From contig JAODUP010000011.1 of assembly GCA_025642065.1 (NCBI GenBank), positions 917,001 to 981,000 on the forward strand: a stretch of 64,000 nt of DNA. Reading direction: 5' to 3'. The notes beneath the pieces were generated by a model. It saw nothing but the letters and a program-made list of their open reading frames with translations, was not told the origin of the DNA and searched no databases. Positions 39,501-49,275 of this stretch are shown here, piece by piece. The first letter of the stretch is position 1; the number at the start of each line of letters is the position of its first letter. Source of the DNA: Paralvinella palmiformis. Taxonomy: Eukaryota; Annelida; Polychaeta; Terebellida; Alvinellidae. The translations under genes and the position numbers were made by a program.

Positions 39501-40908
39501 TTATGCACACTTTGTACAATTGATGCTTATCTATATGTTCATTTGTCAATTAATCTGACCTGTTTTGAAGAATTGCTGCATGAAAAAGGATTCATTTTTC
39601 ATGTTTCCCAACTAGAAACACACTGATATTTAAACAAGAGCATGTTTAATTCAGTGCAAGATAGCATAACTCAATATTGTTACAATGAACATTGTATATA
39701 GAACAATCTGCTTGTATAAAACAGTGCACATTGAAAACACTTATGATCTTATTTCTTAGTGGTACAACCTTTCTGGATATCAGTCACCTGAACCAAATAA
39801 AGGTCACCTCATTTCAAAGACAAACTGCTAAGATCCAACCCTGTATATATAATAATATTATATCATCATCATTATATTTATCAATATAATATCTTCTTTA
39901 CAAAGTGTTACGTTAAAAGGTCAACTTTAATGTGTGTTGTGTGTGTGTGTGATGATTGATGTTTTACAGCTACTTTTGTGCACATGTGTGTGTGGCATGT
40001 GTGTGTTGTGTATGTGTGTATGTGTGAGAGAGTGACAGAAAGAGGGAGGGAGACCACTGTGTATAGAAGTGCCAGCACAGAGAATCATGAATCATGAATA
40101 TAACCCTTTGTTGGCATGGTGTGGTGAAAATAACACTGTACAATAAAACAATGGAGACTGGTGATACATTACATGTCTCAGTGGTTTTATTCATGATATA
40201 TGATTCTCTGATATAGTCTCTTAGAAATATACCTTGAATGCTGAAATCTCTTTTCCAGCTGATGAATAGATGTATACAATAGGAGGGACAGTGGTCATCT
40301 TCTGAAGCTTACGATCATCCCGCATCATCGCTGATAAAAGATATAAATGTGTTTGTTTGTGTATGTGTGTAAAAACTAGCTACAGTTTGTACATAAAATT
40401 TGCCAAATCTAATCACATAGCATAAATATTGTGAACACTTCCTGAATTTATTTTTAATTTAGAAACACAGCTGACAACAATCAAAACATATAAATCATAA
40501 CCTTGGAAAACTACGGTAATTTCAGATATTTTCGAGTGTTCTTAATTTTGTGAATCTCCACCCATTAGCCAATTCACGGAGCTTTATATTCGCATATGGC
40601 AAACTTAATTCATGAACCACACACACAAACTTATATTAGTGTGTGATATTTTCGCAAGGTCACTGACTTCGCAAATTTCACAAAAATAAGATTATCATGA
40701 AAATATCTGTAATTACAGTACTTGTTTAATTAAACCATTATTACGGATTCACTAACATTAGGCAAAAAGCTCACAAATTCAAATGTCTGACATATAAATC
40801 TATCACTTATAACACTCACCCACAGGTCCACCATAGGGTGCTGCAGCTATCATACATTTCTGAAGATTAACTTTCTCAAACCAATCTAAGGAATAGAGTT
40901 CTTGTTTC
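16403..40908 (-). CDS. VPS16: VPS16, HOPS/CORVET core subunit (first coding exon missing)
   Basis: Twenty-two exons join in frame to 814 codons, against about 839 residues in human: 40820-40908, 40233-40330, 39282-39410, 37961-38111, 36730-36848, 36517-36636, 36349-36404, 36114-36188, 35849-35943, 34174-34250, 32477-32602, 26680-26807, 25888-26032, 22804-22938, 22557-22665, 21233-21330, 20641-20745, 19947-20024, 19187-19356, 18253-18349, 17811-17914 and 16403-16544 (stop TAA). The N-terminal beta-propeller half starts at [18 protein letters not shown]. The C-terminal alpha-solenoid contains [45 protein letters not shown] and [13 protein letters not shown], all family hallmarks. VPS16 joins VPS11, VPS18 and VPS33A in HOPS and CORVET for endosome and lysosome tethering. 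The first exon (about 18 residues in human) was not found upstream. One intron is probably U12-type, and the 5.7-kb intron 26808-32476 houses a homeobox gene. Confidence 0.96.
20385..20422. repeat. (CA)n microsatellite in VPS16 intron
   Basis: A run of CA repeats preceded by GACA repeats (about 20376-20395), between two VPS16 exons. Confidence 0.85.
21935..22104 (-). mobile_element. tRNA-derived SINE, family shared with 47333-47510
   Basis: Read on the minus strand it begins with a tRNA-like head (B box AGTTCGAATCTC) and ends in a segment matching the + strand copy at 47.3 kb. Shared words include TTGACTTCGCTTCATTACC-like and TTTGGAGGTCGCTCGG-like tracts. It lies in a VPS16 intron. Confidence 0.7.
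24507..24735. repeat. Minisatellite, about 24-base unit, around nine copies
   Basis: Degenerate tandem copies of AAGAGATGGTGATGACCTTA with a short spacer. Units drift between GGTGATGGCC, GGTGATGACC and GGTAGTGACA. It lies in the VPS16 intron between exons 22804-22938 and 25888-26032. No coding frame is supported. Confidence 0.85.
25302..25378 (+). mobile_element. Fragment of the SINE family seen at 42.1 and 58.8 kb
   Basis: Contains only the 3' body of the element (GGCAGTGACCACCCT, CATCTTTCCGTACTCCTCCC, GTGAGTGG), which matches the 3' halves of the fuller copies. The tRNA-like head is absent. Confidence 0.7.
26033..26679 (-). other. Probable U12-type (minor spliceosome) intron of VPS16
   Basis: On the minus strand the intron starts with GTATCCTT (26679-26672), the exact U12 donor consensus for GT-AG minor introns. 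It carries CCTTGAC (26048-26042), a core match to the U12 branch site, with the branch A ten bases from the acceptor AG at 26034-26033. The splice restores [15 protein letters not shown], which aligns without gaps to the family. The nearer AG at 26041-26040 would shift the frame to an early stop. Confidence 0.75.
27310..28275 (-). CDS. Divergent TALE-class homeodomain protein, intronless, nested in VPS16
   Basis: A single-exon frame of 321 codons from ATG at 28275 to TAG at 27310. A TALE homeodomain lies at about residues 172-234, recognised by the three-residue loop extension with PYP between helices 1 and 2 ([10 protein letters not shown]) and by the recognition helix [13 protein letters not shown]. 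Helix 3 keeps W48, F49, N51 and R53. Position 50 is Ala; positions 51-53 read NKR as in PBX proteins, unlike the NAR of MEIS, TGIF and Iroquois. No PBC or MEIS domain is seen. A Gln-rich stretch lies at about 239-274. The role, a sequence-specific transcription factor, is inferred from the fold. Spiralians carry an expanded set of such TALE genes (SPILE) used in early cleavage-stage patterning, and this gene is a candidate member. By eye it is much richer in GC than its surroundings. The frame stays open upstream of the ATG, but with no other ATG. Confidence 0.88.
   Translation of the reverse strand: MACLVDTVVPCTDSPRDLVELVHNPMFTDLQATLATDCILQSVPYVLVQGQKYGDEPPSGRFSEHDSTNLLIEDATLQAEFRQLAPLNNAKVGELETFYNTQSASIVTHRSDALLSVERKYLPHDQLVNDVDAINVYYNEEQGHLTSRISQSLQLLKCMLPSELAQPGGITKKNKVRQLDAKAVSLMADWYERHMDNPYPTGPEKVEMAERGHVSVSQVKAWFANKRNRSMNTRPKREKQQLQKQLTKIWHHLKAYDPEFEEQLQQQQHQQQWQRETDVKLDLNQNYAVMLDNLADVVHDNRPELRYSNLDYGSIFGDLPI
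28276..28860 (-). promoter_or_regulatory. Probable 5' UTR / promoter region of the homeobox gene
   Basis: Sequence upstream of the ATG. A TATA-like CTATATATGC lies at 28860-28851 on the minus strand, about 575 bases before the start codon. A possible splice acceptor (TTATTGACAG) ends at about 28331 and could join an upstream non-coding exon. No transcription start can be fixed from sequence alone. Confidence 0.3.
29340..29640 (+). mobile_element. Decayed LINE, C-terminal end of a reverse transcriptase ORF
   Basis: Conceptual translation gives [19 protein letters not shown], then a [18 protein letters not shown] segment followed by a stop. This resembles the C-terminal region after the RT domain of many non-LTR retrotransposons, where a zinc-knuckle-like C..C...H..EC pattern follows RTG..LN.HL. 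The match is partial and frame-broken. Confidence 0.5.
30121..30430. repeat. Dispersed repeat, shares a 40-base block with 58.3 kb
   Basis: The block GACGTATAACGTCGGACGT..GCT.ATTGAAAAGGCTGT recurs with few changes at about 58297-58338 in an intron of the lectin-like receptor gene. The rest of the segment is unusually GC-rich for an intron but shows no protein features. Confidence 0.5.
31155..31230. repeat. Short tandem repeat, about 15-base unit
   Basis: Four consecutive imperfect units of the form CCTGGAYAAAAACYA (ACCCTGGACGAAAACTA, CCCAGACAAAAATCA, CCTGGATAAAAACCC, CACCGGACATAATCC). A possible repeat-element end; no gene is seen. Confidence 0.6.
32608..32638. repeat. (TA)n next to a VPS16 splice acceptor
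   Basis: About 30 bases of TA repeat end a few bases before the acceptor of VPS16 exon 32477-32602. On the transcribed strand the intron end reads (TA)n-TTATTCAG. Confidence 0.85.
33945..34022 (-). mobile_element. tRNA-derived SINE head (reverse)
   Basis: On the minus strand the A-box region TGGCTGAACAGCCAGTATGG is followed by B box GGTTCAAACCCC. Its middle (GGTTGGCCACAG) is shared with the element at 37570-37710. Confidence 0.55.
36479..36516. repeat. (CA)n microsatellite forming a VPS16 splice donor
   Basis: A CA run ends exactly at VPS16 exon 36517-36636. On the transcribed strand the exon edge CTCCAG is followed directly by (GT)n, so the repeat supplies the donor. Confidence 0.9.
37570..37710 (-). 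mobile_element. tRNA-derived SINE (reverse) in VPS16 intron
   Basis: On the minus strand it has a head with GGTTGGCCACAGAACCC, then a body related to the 47.3-kb SINE (TTTCACTTGGCTTCATTAC, GACCCAGTTAGCCAACC). The two SINE groups may share a tail. Confidence 0.5.
38317..39123. mobile_element. Terminal-inverted-repeat DNA transposon with TA target site
   Basis: Left end CCATATATACTAGCATATAA and right end (reverse complement) CCATATATACTCGCCTATAA form inverted repeats of about 25 bases, each flanked outside by TA. This is the structure of Tc1/mariner-type elements. The 807-base interior has no intact transposase. A block of about 45 bases (CTCACAAACATGCCA..ATAATACTTGATAGTCA) occurs twice, at about 38566-38610 and 38717-38762. 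It lies in a VPS16 intron. Confidence 0.75.
40514..40718. mobile_element. MITE-like element with TA target site
   Basis: Inverted ends CGGTAATTTCAGATATTTTC (left) and CTGTAATTACAGATATTTTC (right, reverse complement), each flanked by TA. The 205-base length with no coding capacity fits a MITE of Tc1/mariner type. It sits in the VPS16 intron between exons 40233-40330 and 40820-40908. Confidence 0.75.
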
Positions 40909-42066
40909 CTGAAAGAAGAAGTTAAATATAATCAATTTTACTATTTGTTTTAGAATATTATTAATCTGGATTCTTCGTTATTATCATCAATTCAGTCATA
41001 CAGTTCACTAGAAATTATACATTTCTGATATGTACTGCTGGAAAAGCAATTCTATATTAACACTGCTATATAACAGTCTGAAAATTAATACAGTGTTTAC
41101 AAAAGTAAATTTGTTTTTAGCATATTATCACAGTTTTAGGTGGGCTCTTCACACTCCCATCTAACACACACATCATTGATTGAGACTCGATAAATCGTGA
41201 TCCATTTATTCACAATCCATTGTTAATGAATACCATTGATCTATTTCTGATATTCACATTTCAATTTTCAATAACATCACAAGTTACATTTTTACAACAA
41301 TTCACTTTTCGAACTACATTCACTGAGATCTAAACAAAACCTGATTTAAATTTTGAAAAGGGTTGCCAGCTCTAAGTTGTGTCAGAGGTTACATGGATTA
41401 CGAAACAGCCAATGAGAAATATTCAGGCCCCTCGCCAAATCTGAACAACAAAGCTAAGCCAATGACATTCGAATCTGGCATGGGACTCTTGAGTTTTCAA
41501 TTTCAGTTTTCAATATTTCCAAACCAATACAACATTTTAAATGTACACAAGTTTGAACAGCAATTAATCATTTCTGTCTCAAAGCCCATCACTATTTAAA
41601 ACAAAGAACCTTTACAACCCATATACATAGATATATTAATATAACAAACTTCAAATATTCAAACAAGATGTTGGTTCAAGGACTATGTATATCACACAGA
41701 CAAAATTATTGTAAAAATACATATAAATAATACATTGCCTTAAATAAGAGAGCACTCACACAAATGTTCATACAGTTCAAATGATATATCACTATGATCC
41801 TCTTCTGTACCAATGACCAGCACAATGACTTGTTATGCCTACAATGCTTTAACGACTACATTATCAATCTAAAGGTCCTAGCAATAATCTTGCTTGACCA
41901 CCTTTTCTGACAATAGCAGGTTAATTTGGGATGGTTTCATCAGACACAGGCCTCCAGTACATACCCTCAGCATCCCGGACAGCTCGGCATCAACTTTGTA
42001 ACATTCAAATAAATTACTGACCAAGGTCTACTATTAACTCTACCAAATTTAGTTGTACACAATAGT

Positions 42067-42420
42067 GAGCTCTGGTGGCCTAGCGGTTAAGCACCCAGCA
42101 CTTGGTGCCAAGGGTCACAGGTTCGATCCCAGTAAGAGGTTGAAACTTTTCCAGAGATTAATTTCTCGGCTCACAACATCATGGGTGGTTGACCACGTTA
42201 AATGGCACTGCCATCTCTACTGAATTGATTAAAATAAAGGGGGACTTTAAAGACCCCCTGAGGATGTAAAAAACTCTGGCAGTGACCACCCTAAGAGTAT
42301 TTCGGCTCCATCTTTCCATACTGCTCCCTTGTGAGTGGTGGGGGGAGGCCATTTCTCCACCAATCCAACAGAGAGGCTGTGCTGAATAAGTGAGAGCCTG
42401 GGGATTCTCCCCGAAAAACA
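42067..42420 (+). mobile_element. tRNA-derived SINE, fullest copy of its family here
   Basis: The head has A box TGGCCTAGCGG (42076-42086) and B box GGTTCGATCCC (42120-42130). The body follows (AGAGATTAATTTCTCGGCTC, GGGGGACTTTAAAGACCCCC, GGCAGTGACCACCCT) and then an A-rich end. The same body occurs reversed at 58.8 kb and as a fragment at 25.3 kb. Confidence 0.85.
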
Positions 42421-42885
42421 AAACAACAAGTTGTACACAAAAACTACCAAACTGTAATTGTATTCAAACACAAAACAGGATTTTAGATTTACTGAAGACA
42501 AACACCATGATGATAACCTCACTATTCAGTGAAACATCAGATAACCATAGTACAAACTGGAACATTGTGACACATGTACACTCGTGTATAAAATGAAGGG
42601 GAAAAAAACAGTGCTAGAGTCTAATATACAATAATACTATCTGTCTAAACATGAGTAACACTCAAAGCAAAAATATCTGATGGAATTTATTGAAGAACAA
42701 GCCAAACTATCATAGATGAAAAATTGAAAATAAATGTACATCAGTGACTCACTGTACACTAACATATCCTATTTCACAGTATATTATCACCAGCACAAAT
42801 ATATCAAAAACTTGTTCATTCTGTGTCTGGCTGGTGCATACATGCTATATCACATGATGATATAATTTGGTGGGATGAACATTAA

Positions 42886-43927
42886 AGGGATAGTCCACCT
42901 TCATTTCAAATTTTCAGGACTAATACAGCTCACAAATATCATAAATAATGTCAAAATGTGTAAACGATCACCCACATATTAAATAATCCAGTTCAAAGTG
43001 CTGATTAATTGACTTTTAGTGGCCTGTGGGCGTCGACATTTTGAAGCTAAATAGAGGCCAGAAGCTCATGAATGCTGACGTCACTTCAGCGTATCCAGTT
43101 GACCTGAAGTCTGTAGAGCCCATACAAAAGCATGTAAACAAGTGTGAGCTAAGAATTATTCCAGAGCTAAACAGAATTATCTTGTTAAAATTATGTCATA
43201 AATGACATACAATCATACGATTTTGAGCCAGAAGGAACCTTACAAGAGGAAGATGATTCAAAATGGTTCAGAAATTAATGATTAAAAGAAACTGTAATCC
43301 CCATCAGTCCAGAGAGTGCTCATGTGACATCAGAGCATTTAATTTTTCTCCATCCCGGCTTCCAGTGTATCTGTAATGGCGGCCCTCCAGTGATTTGGAT
43401 TATTTCCCTATATCAATTATATCAGGTATATTTCGTGATTATTATTGTGGAATTTTTGGTTAGTTCTAAGCATTACATATTTAAAAAATATTTTCTGAGG
43501 GTGGACTGTTCCTTTAAATAACAAAAAAACATCAAAGCATAAGAATGACTGCACATTTAGCAACTAAATATCATGCTGTTATTTCAAAAGTTTCTGTATT
43601 TCCATCACTTTAATAGGTACTTCATGAATAATGCTTTTCATGTAACTCTGTAGTAGCTCAATATGAAAGGGAAAAGAGATCCCTTCTTTGGCAAAATGCT
43701 TCCCTATGGTAAATGGTGTTTTATCATGCTTGGTTGATATTTGTTCATGACTCGTTGATGACTGGATTATTAAACCACTTGCATCAAACACAAGGAGCAT
43801 CCAGTCTGTAACTGGCTTCAAACCTAGACCAATTACGTGCTCATGCTCATATTTTGAAGACATTTATCATTTATGTGAAAATATTTGTATTAGTCCTGAA
43901 AATCTTAAATGAAGGTGAAGTGTTTCT
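42886..43927. mobile_element. DNA transposon with TTAA target sites and nested ends
   Basis: The left end AGGGATAGTCCACCTTCATT and the far right end (reverse complement AGAAACACTTCACCTTCATT) continue into a shared TTTTCAGGACTAATAC, giving inverted repeats of about 40 bases. TTAA flanks both sides (42882-42885, 43928-43931). An inner right end (AGGAACAGTCCACC, ending at 43513) is also followed by TTAA (43514-43517). TTAA targets are typical of piggyBac and Kolobok elements. The family is not assigned. A 94-codon minus-strand frame at 43579-43863 has no recognisable domain. Confidence 0.7.
43579..43863 (-). other. Unrecognised 94-codon frame inside the TTAA-site element
   Basis: The frame begins MSSKYEHEHVIGLGLKPV and stops at 43579. 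It lies wholly between the inner and outer right ends of the transposon. Composition looks protein-like rather than low-complexity, but I recognise no transposase motif. It could be a fragment of the element's own protein, a captured exon or chance. Confidence 0.25.
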
Positions 43928-44874
43928 TTAAAGTGGCCAGAAATACAATTCAACTTAAACACAAGACCTTCTGGTACATAATCATATACGGTATTCAATA
44001 TTATAGTATATTATAGTAGCATTTTATAATTTTACACCGTTCATTTTCAGATTATGTTCTATCTTTTAATAAAATATTAAAACACTAGGACCATAGGACC
44101 AGTTAACATAGTGATAGTTAAGATATCAGGGTGAAGTCTCCAAGATTGAGTCTATAAATCAAGAATGAAATAAAGTCTTTAAGATATGGATATAACCACC
44201 GGGAGCGGGACTATCAAAATGAAGTATTACATTGTGGTAGTTAACAGCTTCAATAGTTTGTGGTGTGAAGTGTGCTCTAGCCAGGGCTAAATTTAATAGA
44301 CATAATACTACCTGTCAAAACATAGTAATAGATTCCTAATTTTTAATAACACTACGATATGCTCTTTTCACAACAGCACATTGCATACCAGGACTCAAAA
44401 TAATGGTGTCCTTCTAACCAAAATTAATTAAGTCTTCACTCACTAGGGGTCACAGTTCCAATTTAAGGAAAGAATGGTCCGTAAAGAATATTGGACAATA
44501 GTCGGTTTCTTTTTATTGATTTTATTTTAATTCATGATCTCTGATCATGAAACAGGGATAGTGCATGGACAGATACTGGCGGCAGTATAGGTAAAGACAA
44601 CATAATGTACACGCTGCTTATTATCTGGATGTATCAAACTTAGACAGACCTTGACCTGATACAGAATCTGTAGCCTAAACCTCAATGGCTAAGTCCCAAT
44701 CAAATAAAAAAGTGGATAAGTATGATTTGTGTCAAGGTTCAAGCTAAGTTTGAAGTGTGGATTAATAAAACAACCAATGGCTGTTAGCATTTATTTGTGT
44801 GAGTGTCTAACCAGTGAAGTAATCCGCTATCACTATTCTATTAATAGTATACTACTTCTAGATCTGGTAGTACT

Positions 44875-45245
44875 GTTATGCACTATCTTGACAACCGGGG
44901 CTGTTTTGAAATGAGACTGTCCCATTTTGTAACTGATAGTTTTAAGAATGCCTGCCCATTTAGCAACCCATGTGGCATTTCATAATGAAATGTCACGCTG
45001 TTATTTCTACATTTTCTGTATTATTGGCCAGTTATTTAGCAAAATGAAAATTAAATTGAATATAAGTTGTTGAAATGGTCCTCAAAACCTAAACCGGGAT
45101 GGGCCATTTCAAAACCCAAAGCAGACCAATTCAACAACTTCAAAAGTATACAGTTTTCAGAAATTATTTTAAGGACATTATATATTCATATATAAATGCA
45201 TACAAATACATGAGAAAATAATAAATTTATACTTTACAAAATTCA
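44875..45245. repeat. Unclassified repeat, copy 1 (truncated by a LINE)
   Basis: Shares long blocks with 48303-48975: CTTGACAACCGGGGC, TGCCTGCCCATTT, GAAATGTCACGCTGTTATTT, TTTTCTGTATTATTGGCC, and a tail with AAATGCATACAAA. It ends where LINE sequence begins. Confidence 0.7.
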
Positions 45246-45249
45246 ATAT

Positions 45250-46690
45250 TTCTTTTGTAATATTGCATCAGATTTGGTGAACAAACTTCCTTTGGGCACT
45301 GGGAATTCTGCAAACATATGTCATACTTTTTAGCACAATCAGGGCATAGAAGAAAAGTTACTGAGAAAGAAGTAGAAGAGTTGCTAAAAGACATCAAGGT
45401 CTCAGCAAAACAGGTGTTGATAACATTCAGGCTAGATTTCTCAAAGCTAGTCCTATTACCTATGTCATCAATCTTTCTTTATGTAAAAATATATTTCCAA
45501 ATGATCTAAAACTAGCAAGAGTTATCCCTCTTTTTAAAAAAGGTAATAAGACAGAAGGCAATTATAGGCCAGTTTCTGTCCCTCGCACCTTTCAAAAGAA
45601 TTCGAAAAAGTTTTGTATAAACAACTGGATACACATCTAAACTCGAATAACATTCTGTATGATTGTCAATCTGATTTTCGTAAAGGCTATTCAACAGATA
45701 CAGCTCTAATTTATTTGACAGACTGCATAAGGAAAATATGGATAAAGGTCTTTTTACAGGTATGGTTCTTCTGAATTTACTAAAGGCATTTGACAAGGTT
45801 AACCATACTATTTTGTTGTCAAGGTTCAAATTCATGTGCCTGAAAAAAAATTCTATTGGATTGTATGATGTGGTGATGTCCTAGACCAAAGACCTAGGTT
45901 TGTAGATCTATCTGGCACTTAGTCTACTGATCATCTGATTGTATGTACAGTTCTTTAAGGATCTATTCTGGGACCTCTTTATTTTTAATCTACATAAATA
46001 ACATGTCATCTTCTCTTAACTGGCTTCTCAGTCTACATGCTGATGATTCTACTCTCCTTGTTGCTGACACAAGTGTTCAAGCTGTTGAAGATGCTTTATT
46101 TCTCAATATGGAAAAAGTCAGTGCTTGGTTAGTTGATAACAAATTGTCACTCCACCTAGAGAAAACAGAATCAATCCTTTTTTCATCCAAAAAGAAGCTA
46201 AAAATGTAACTCTAAAAAAATGTAATAACACTCAAACTGATTCAAAAGCATCAGTTAAGTACTTAGGAGCCACCCTTGATGCAGATCTATCCGACACATC
46301 AATGGCAAAAAATGCTATCATGAAGGCTAGTAAAGGCTTAAGCTTTCTATATCATCAGAAGTCAGTTCTAGACATCCAAGACAGAAAACTTCTTGCAAAC
46401 ACTCAACACTCTAACCCATATTTGACTATGGGTGCAATTTTTGGTATAGGGGAGTCACTCAAAAACTAAAAGACAAACTTTAAATAACACAAAATAAAAT
46501 TAATAGATTCATACTAGATATACATCCCCATTGTCATATTGATTGTCTTTATTTAAAAAGATTTTCTTGCTAGGTTCAAGCTAGGCCTTCGCCATTCGTC
46601 ATACACTAATTTTTGTATGGTTTGGCGAAACATGAAATGCTTATATCAAATGCCAGTTTTATATCTTCATTTGATTAAATGATTTTAAAC
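45250..46690 (+). pseudogene. Decayed non-LTR retrotransposon (LINE) reverse transcriptase
   Basis: Several frames, broken by stops and frameshifts, carry reverse transcriptase motifs in the right order: RVIPLFKKGN..NYRPVSV (about 45520-45580), QSDFRKGYSTDTALIYL (about 45665-45720), LLKAFDKVNHTILLSRF (about 45775-45830), GSILGPL-like then YINNMSSSLN (about 45960-46020), the catalytic LHADDSTLLV (about 46035-46065), and QNKINRFILDIHPHCHIDCL (about 46490-46550). It is most like Jockey/CR1-type LINEs. It is not functional: at least three frame breaks. Confidence 0.85.
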
Positions 46691-47332
46691 TGTTTCCACT
46701 GTTGTGGAGCTCTTCATAGTGGAGAAAAGTATCAGAGTTTAAAACACCAATGCCGATACCTCACCAATCATAGCTAAAAAGTACTGTTCCCGATTGTAGG
46801 TTGGATTTGGAGTGATTTTCAGCAGAAAATGGGTAATGATATACGACAAATATTCATCATCCAATAGTTTCCTGATCTGAAATAATGCCAAAATCTACTG
46901 CTGTAACAATTTCAGATGTCATACTTATACATATTTACTGAATATATGAATCATGCTTGAAGGTTGGGAGATTTGGATGAGCTGGTGATTTTGGCTGGTA
47001 AACGTCCATTTTGCATTATGATGGTCATGTGACTCAAATATTCCCTCCTGATTAGCCAGTTGTCTTTGTTTACATTAAACAAAAGCACATGGTGTTTATA
47101 TGATGGATTTCTTTGTCCCTTTCCTGTTTATTTGTTTGATCACTCTGTTTTTTCCAGTTTCCCTTATCACCTCAACAGCCACAAGAAGAAAATTCCTGAC
47201 AAGATTGTGGACATGACCAATAATTTATTACTGGATAAACCATGAATTGTTGATTGTTATATACTTGTATTGTGTTAGAGGGTGGATCAATAAAACCACA
47301 AATGCATAATTATAGCCTTATTGCCTCCAGTC

Positions 47333-47510
47333 CATGGTCTAATTGGTAGTGTGTTGGACCACAGATCACTACCACCTAAGTTCGAATCTCATCGTGGGCA
47401 TAGCTGAAGGGAGTTTCAGCTTTGACTTCACTTCATTACCTTTGGAGGTTGCTTGGTCCATTTAGCCTATCATGTGCACAAAAGTGGCCATAAAACATCA
47501 ATCATAAACA
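47333..47510 (+). mobile_element. tRNA-derived SINE, + strand copy
   Basis: A box in CATGGTCTAATTGGTAGTG, B box AGTTCGAATCTC, then a body with TTTGACTTCACTTCATTACC and an end in CATAAAACATCAATCATAAA. A reverse copy lies at 21935-22104. Confidence 0.75.
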
Positions 47511-48302
47511 AATTTACGATCTGGTGTTCACCATCGATTTCAGTACAGTTCTGTCCTAACTAGTAAAATAATTATAGTTTTAATAGCTAGTAAAATGGGC
47601 TAATAAGAATTTTTTGGGGCTAGCAAGAAATTTTATTGGGCTAGTGGATTTAAATTTTACTAGCCATGGGGCTAGTGAGATGTAGAAATATTTTTCTAGT
47701 CCTGGTTGACCAATGCATGGTTGGTTACTCTGTTACTTATATCTGGCATTTCATTTTCATATATAAAATAAAGTGTTTTGTGGGACAAACGTTAAACATC
47801 GCAATATTAAAGTTTGTGTTTATATATATCACTGAGTTGGTACACCATCTGGCTGATTAACTATGTGATAGGATAGGCATGCATGCTCAGTGCATATACA
47901 CTGATTAGCATAGCGATGATGTCATGGACAACAATGTATGTCTGCTTCAGATCAAATTCAAACATGGTTATGCATCAGTTTATTACACCAAATTATTTGG
48001 TACATTGCTTCCACTGGTCTTCAGTTTTCACAACAAATGTTAAGAAAAGACTTAAAACCATGTTTTGATATTTCAAAAGACGAATAAACCCACGTGCTCC
48101 CTCTGTCCGACATGTGGATTTTCCAAAACGTAAACATATCGATGATGGTCCGTACACAGATGTGTTTGGGCACTTTTTTATTATAGAAGGATGAAAATAT
48201 TCAAAGAATTGTTTTATGTTTTGTTCATCTGGTTCCTTTTATTTATACATTTACTAATCTGCTGCCGTCTCGTATCTTTGATATCTGTGTAGGTCCGTTA
48301 CA

Positions 48303-48975
48303 CACCATCTTGACAACTGGGGCCGTTTAAAAATGGGACCATCCCGTTTTGCAACCGATGTGGTTTTAATAATGTCTGCCCATTTCACAACCGGGTAGGA
48401 ACGAAATGTCATGCTGTTATTTCTCTATTTTCTGTATTATTAGCCACTTATCTACCAAAATTATATGTTGTTGTGAAAATTAATTGAATATTAATATAGA
48501 TATATGAACGAATAACTTTTGAAAACCGTAAATTATTTAAAGTTGTTGAAACAGTCCACTTCCTGTTTTGACAACTTCAAATAAACTAGCCAATAATATA
48601 GAAGCTACCTAGATATAGCAATTCATTACTTTCTGAAAACCGAAAATTATTTGCCTAATTGGAACATTTCAAAACGGCCCTCTTTCTATTTTGAAATGAC
48701 CCCTTCGTTTTGAAACCACCCTATCCCATTTCGAAATGAGACATAATGTTATTTATTTGAGCCAGAAAACGAATTTATACATGACTGTCAGTTATGGCGT
48801 TTTTAAGAACATAATATTTACATATAGAAATGCATACAAACACAAGCGAAAAGAATAAATAAATATTTTACAAAATGGTACACGATCAAGTGGTTGCAAA
48901 ACGGGTCCCACTTTAAAATGGGCATGGTTGCGAAACGGTTCGGTACAGGTTCGCCATGGAAATAAGTTTTATGCT
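48303..48975. repeat. Unclassified repeat, copy 2, rich in GTTTCGAAACGGG-like words
   Basis: Longer copy of the 44.9-kb repeat. It contains many variants of a word meaning roughly GTTKCRAAACGGG on either strand (CCGTTTTGCAACC, ATTTCAAAACGGCC, GGTTGCAAAACGGG, GGTTGCGAAACGG). It resumes at 49165 after a LINE insertion. Confidence 0.7.
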
Positions 48976-49125
48976 ATTCTTAGCATTGCCTTTTAATGTC
49001 AGCCTTTTCTTTATATTATTGGTACATATTATTAATGATATTTACCTTCTACTGTGATATGTATAATAATCATTGTGTATGTAGGCCTATATGATTTGAA
49101 ATAAATAAAATCAATCAATCAAATT
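48976..49125 (+). mobile_element. 5'-truncated LINE 3' end with (AATC)n tail
   Basis: About 150 bases end in GAAATAAATAAAATCAATCA with further AATC copies, the usual 3' end of CR1/L2/Jockey-like LINEs. The repeat before it (to 48975) appears to continue after it (from about 49165), so this looks like an insertion. Confidence 0.55.
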
Positions 49126-49164
49126 TATCATGATCTGATCATGCCATGGCGATGCTGTGCTGAA

Positions 49165-49275
49165 TCAAATGGTTGCGAAACGGGCAGCCCATCTTACAAC
49201 CACAAGGCTTCCGGTACGGTTGCGAAACGGGAATGTTCCGTTTAAAACGCGCAGGGTTGCGAAATGGGTCGGTAC
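49165..49275. repeat. Continuation of the GTTGCGAAACGGG repeat
   Basis: Contains GGTTGCGAAACGGGCAGCCC, GGTTGCGAAACGGGAATG and GGTTGCGAAATGGGTCGGTA spaced by about 35-45 bases, with a reverse-oriented word (CCGTTTAAAACGCG) between them. Confidence 0.65.

Noticed and set aside
43112..43133. MGSTDF followed by a GT, as VPS16 exon 1
   Set aside because: The phase would fit, but the donor is weak, the W-N-P-like start is absent and it lies inside the TTAA-site transposon.
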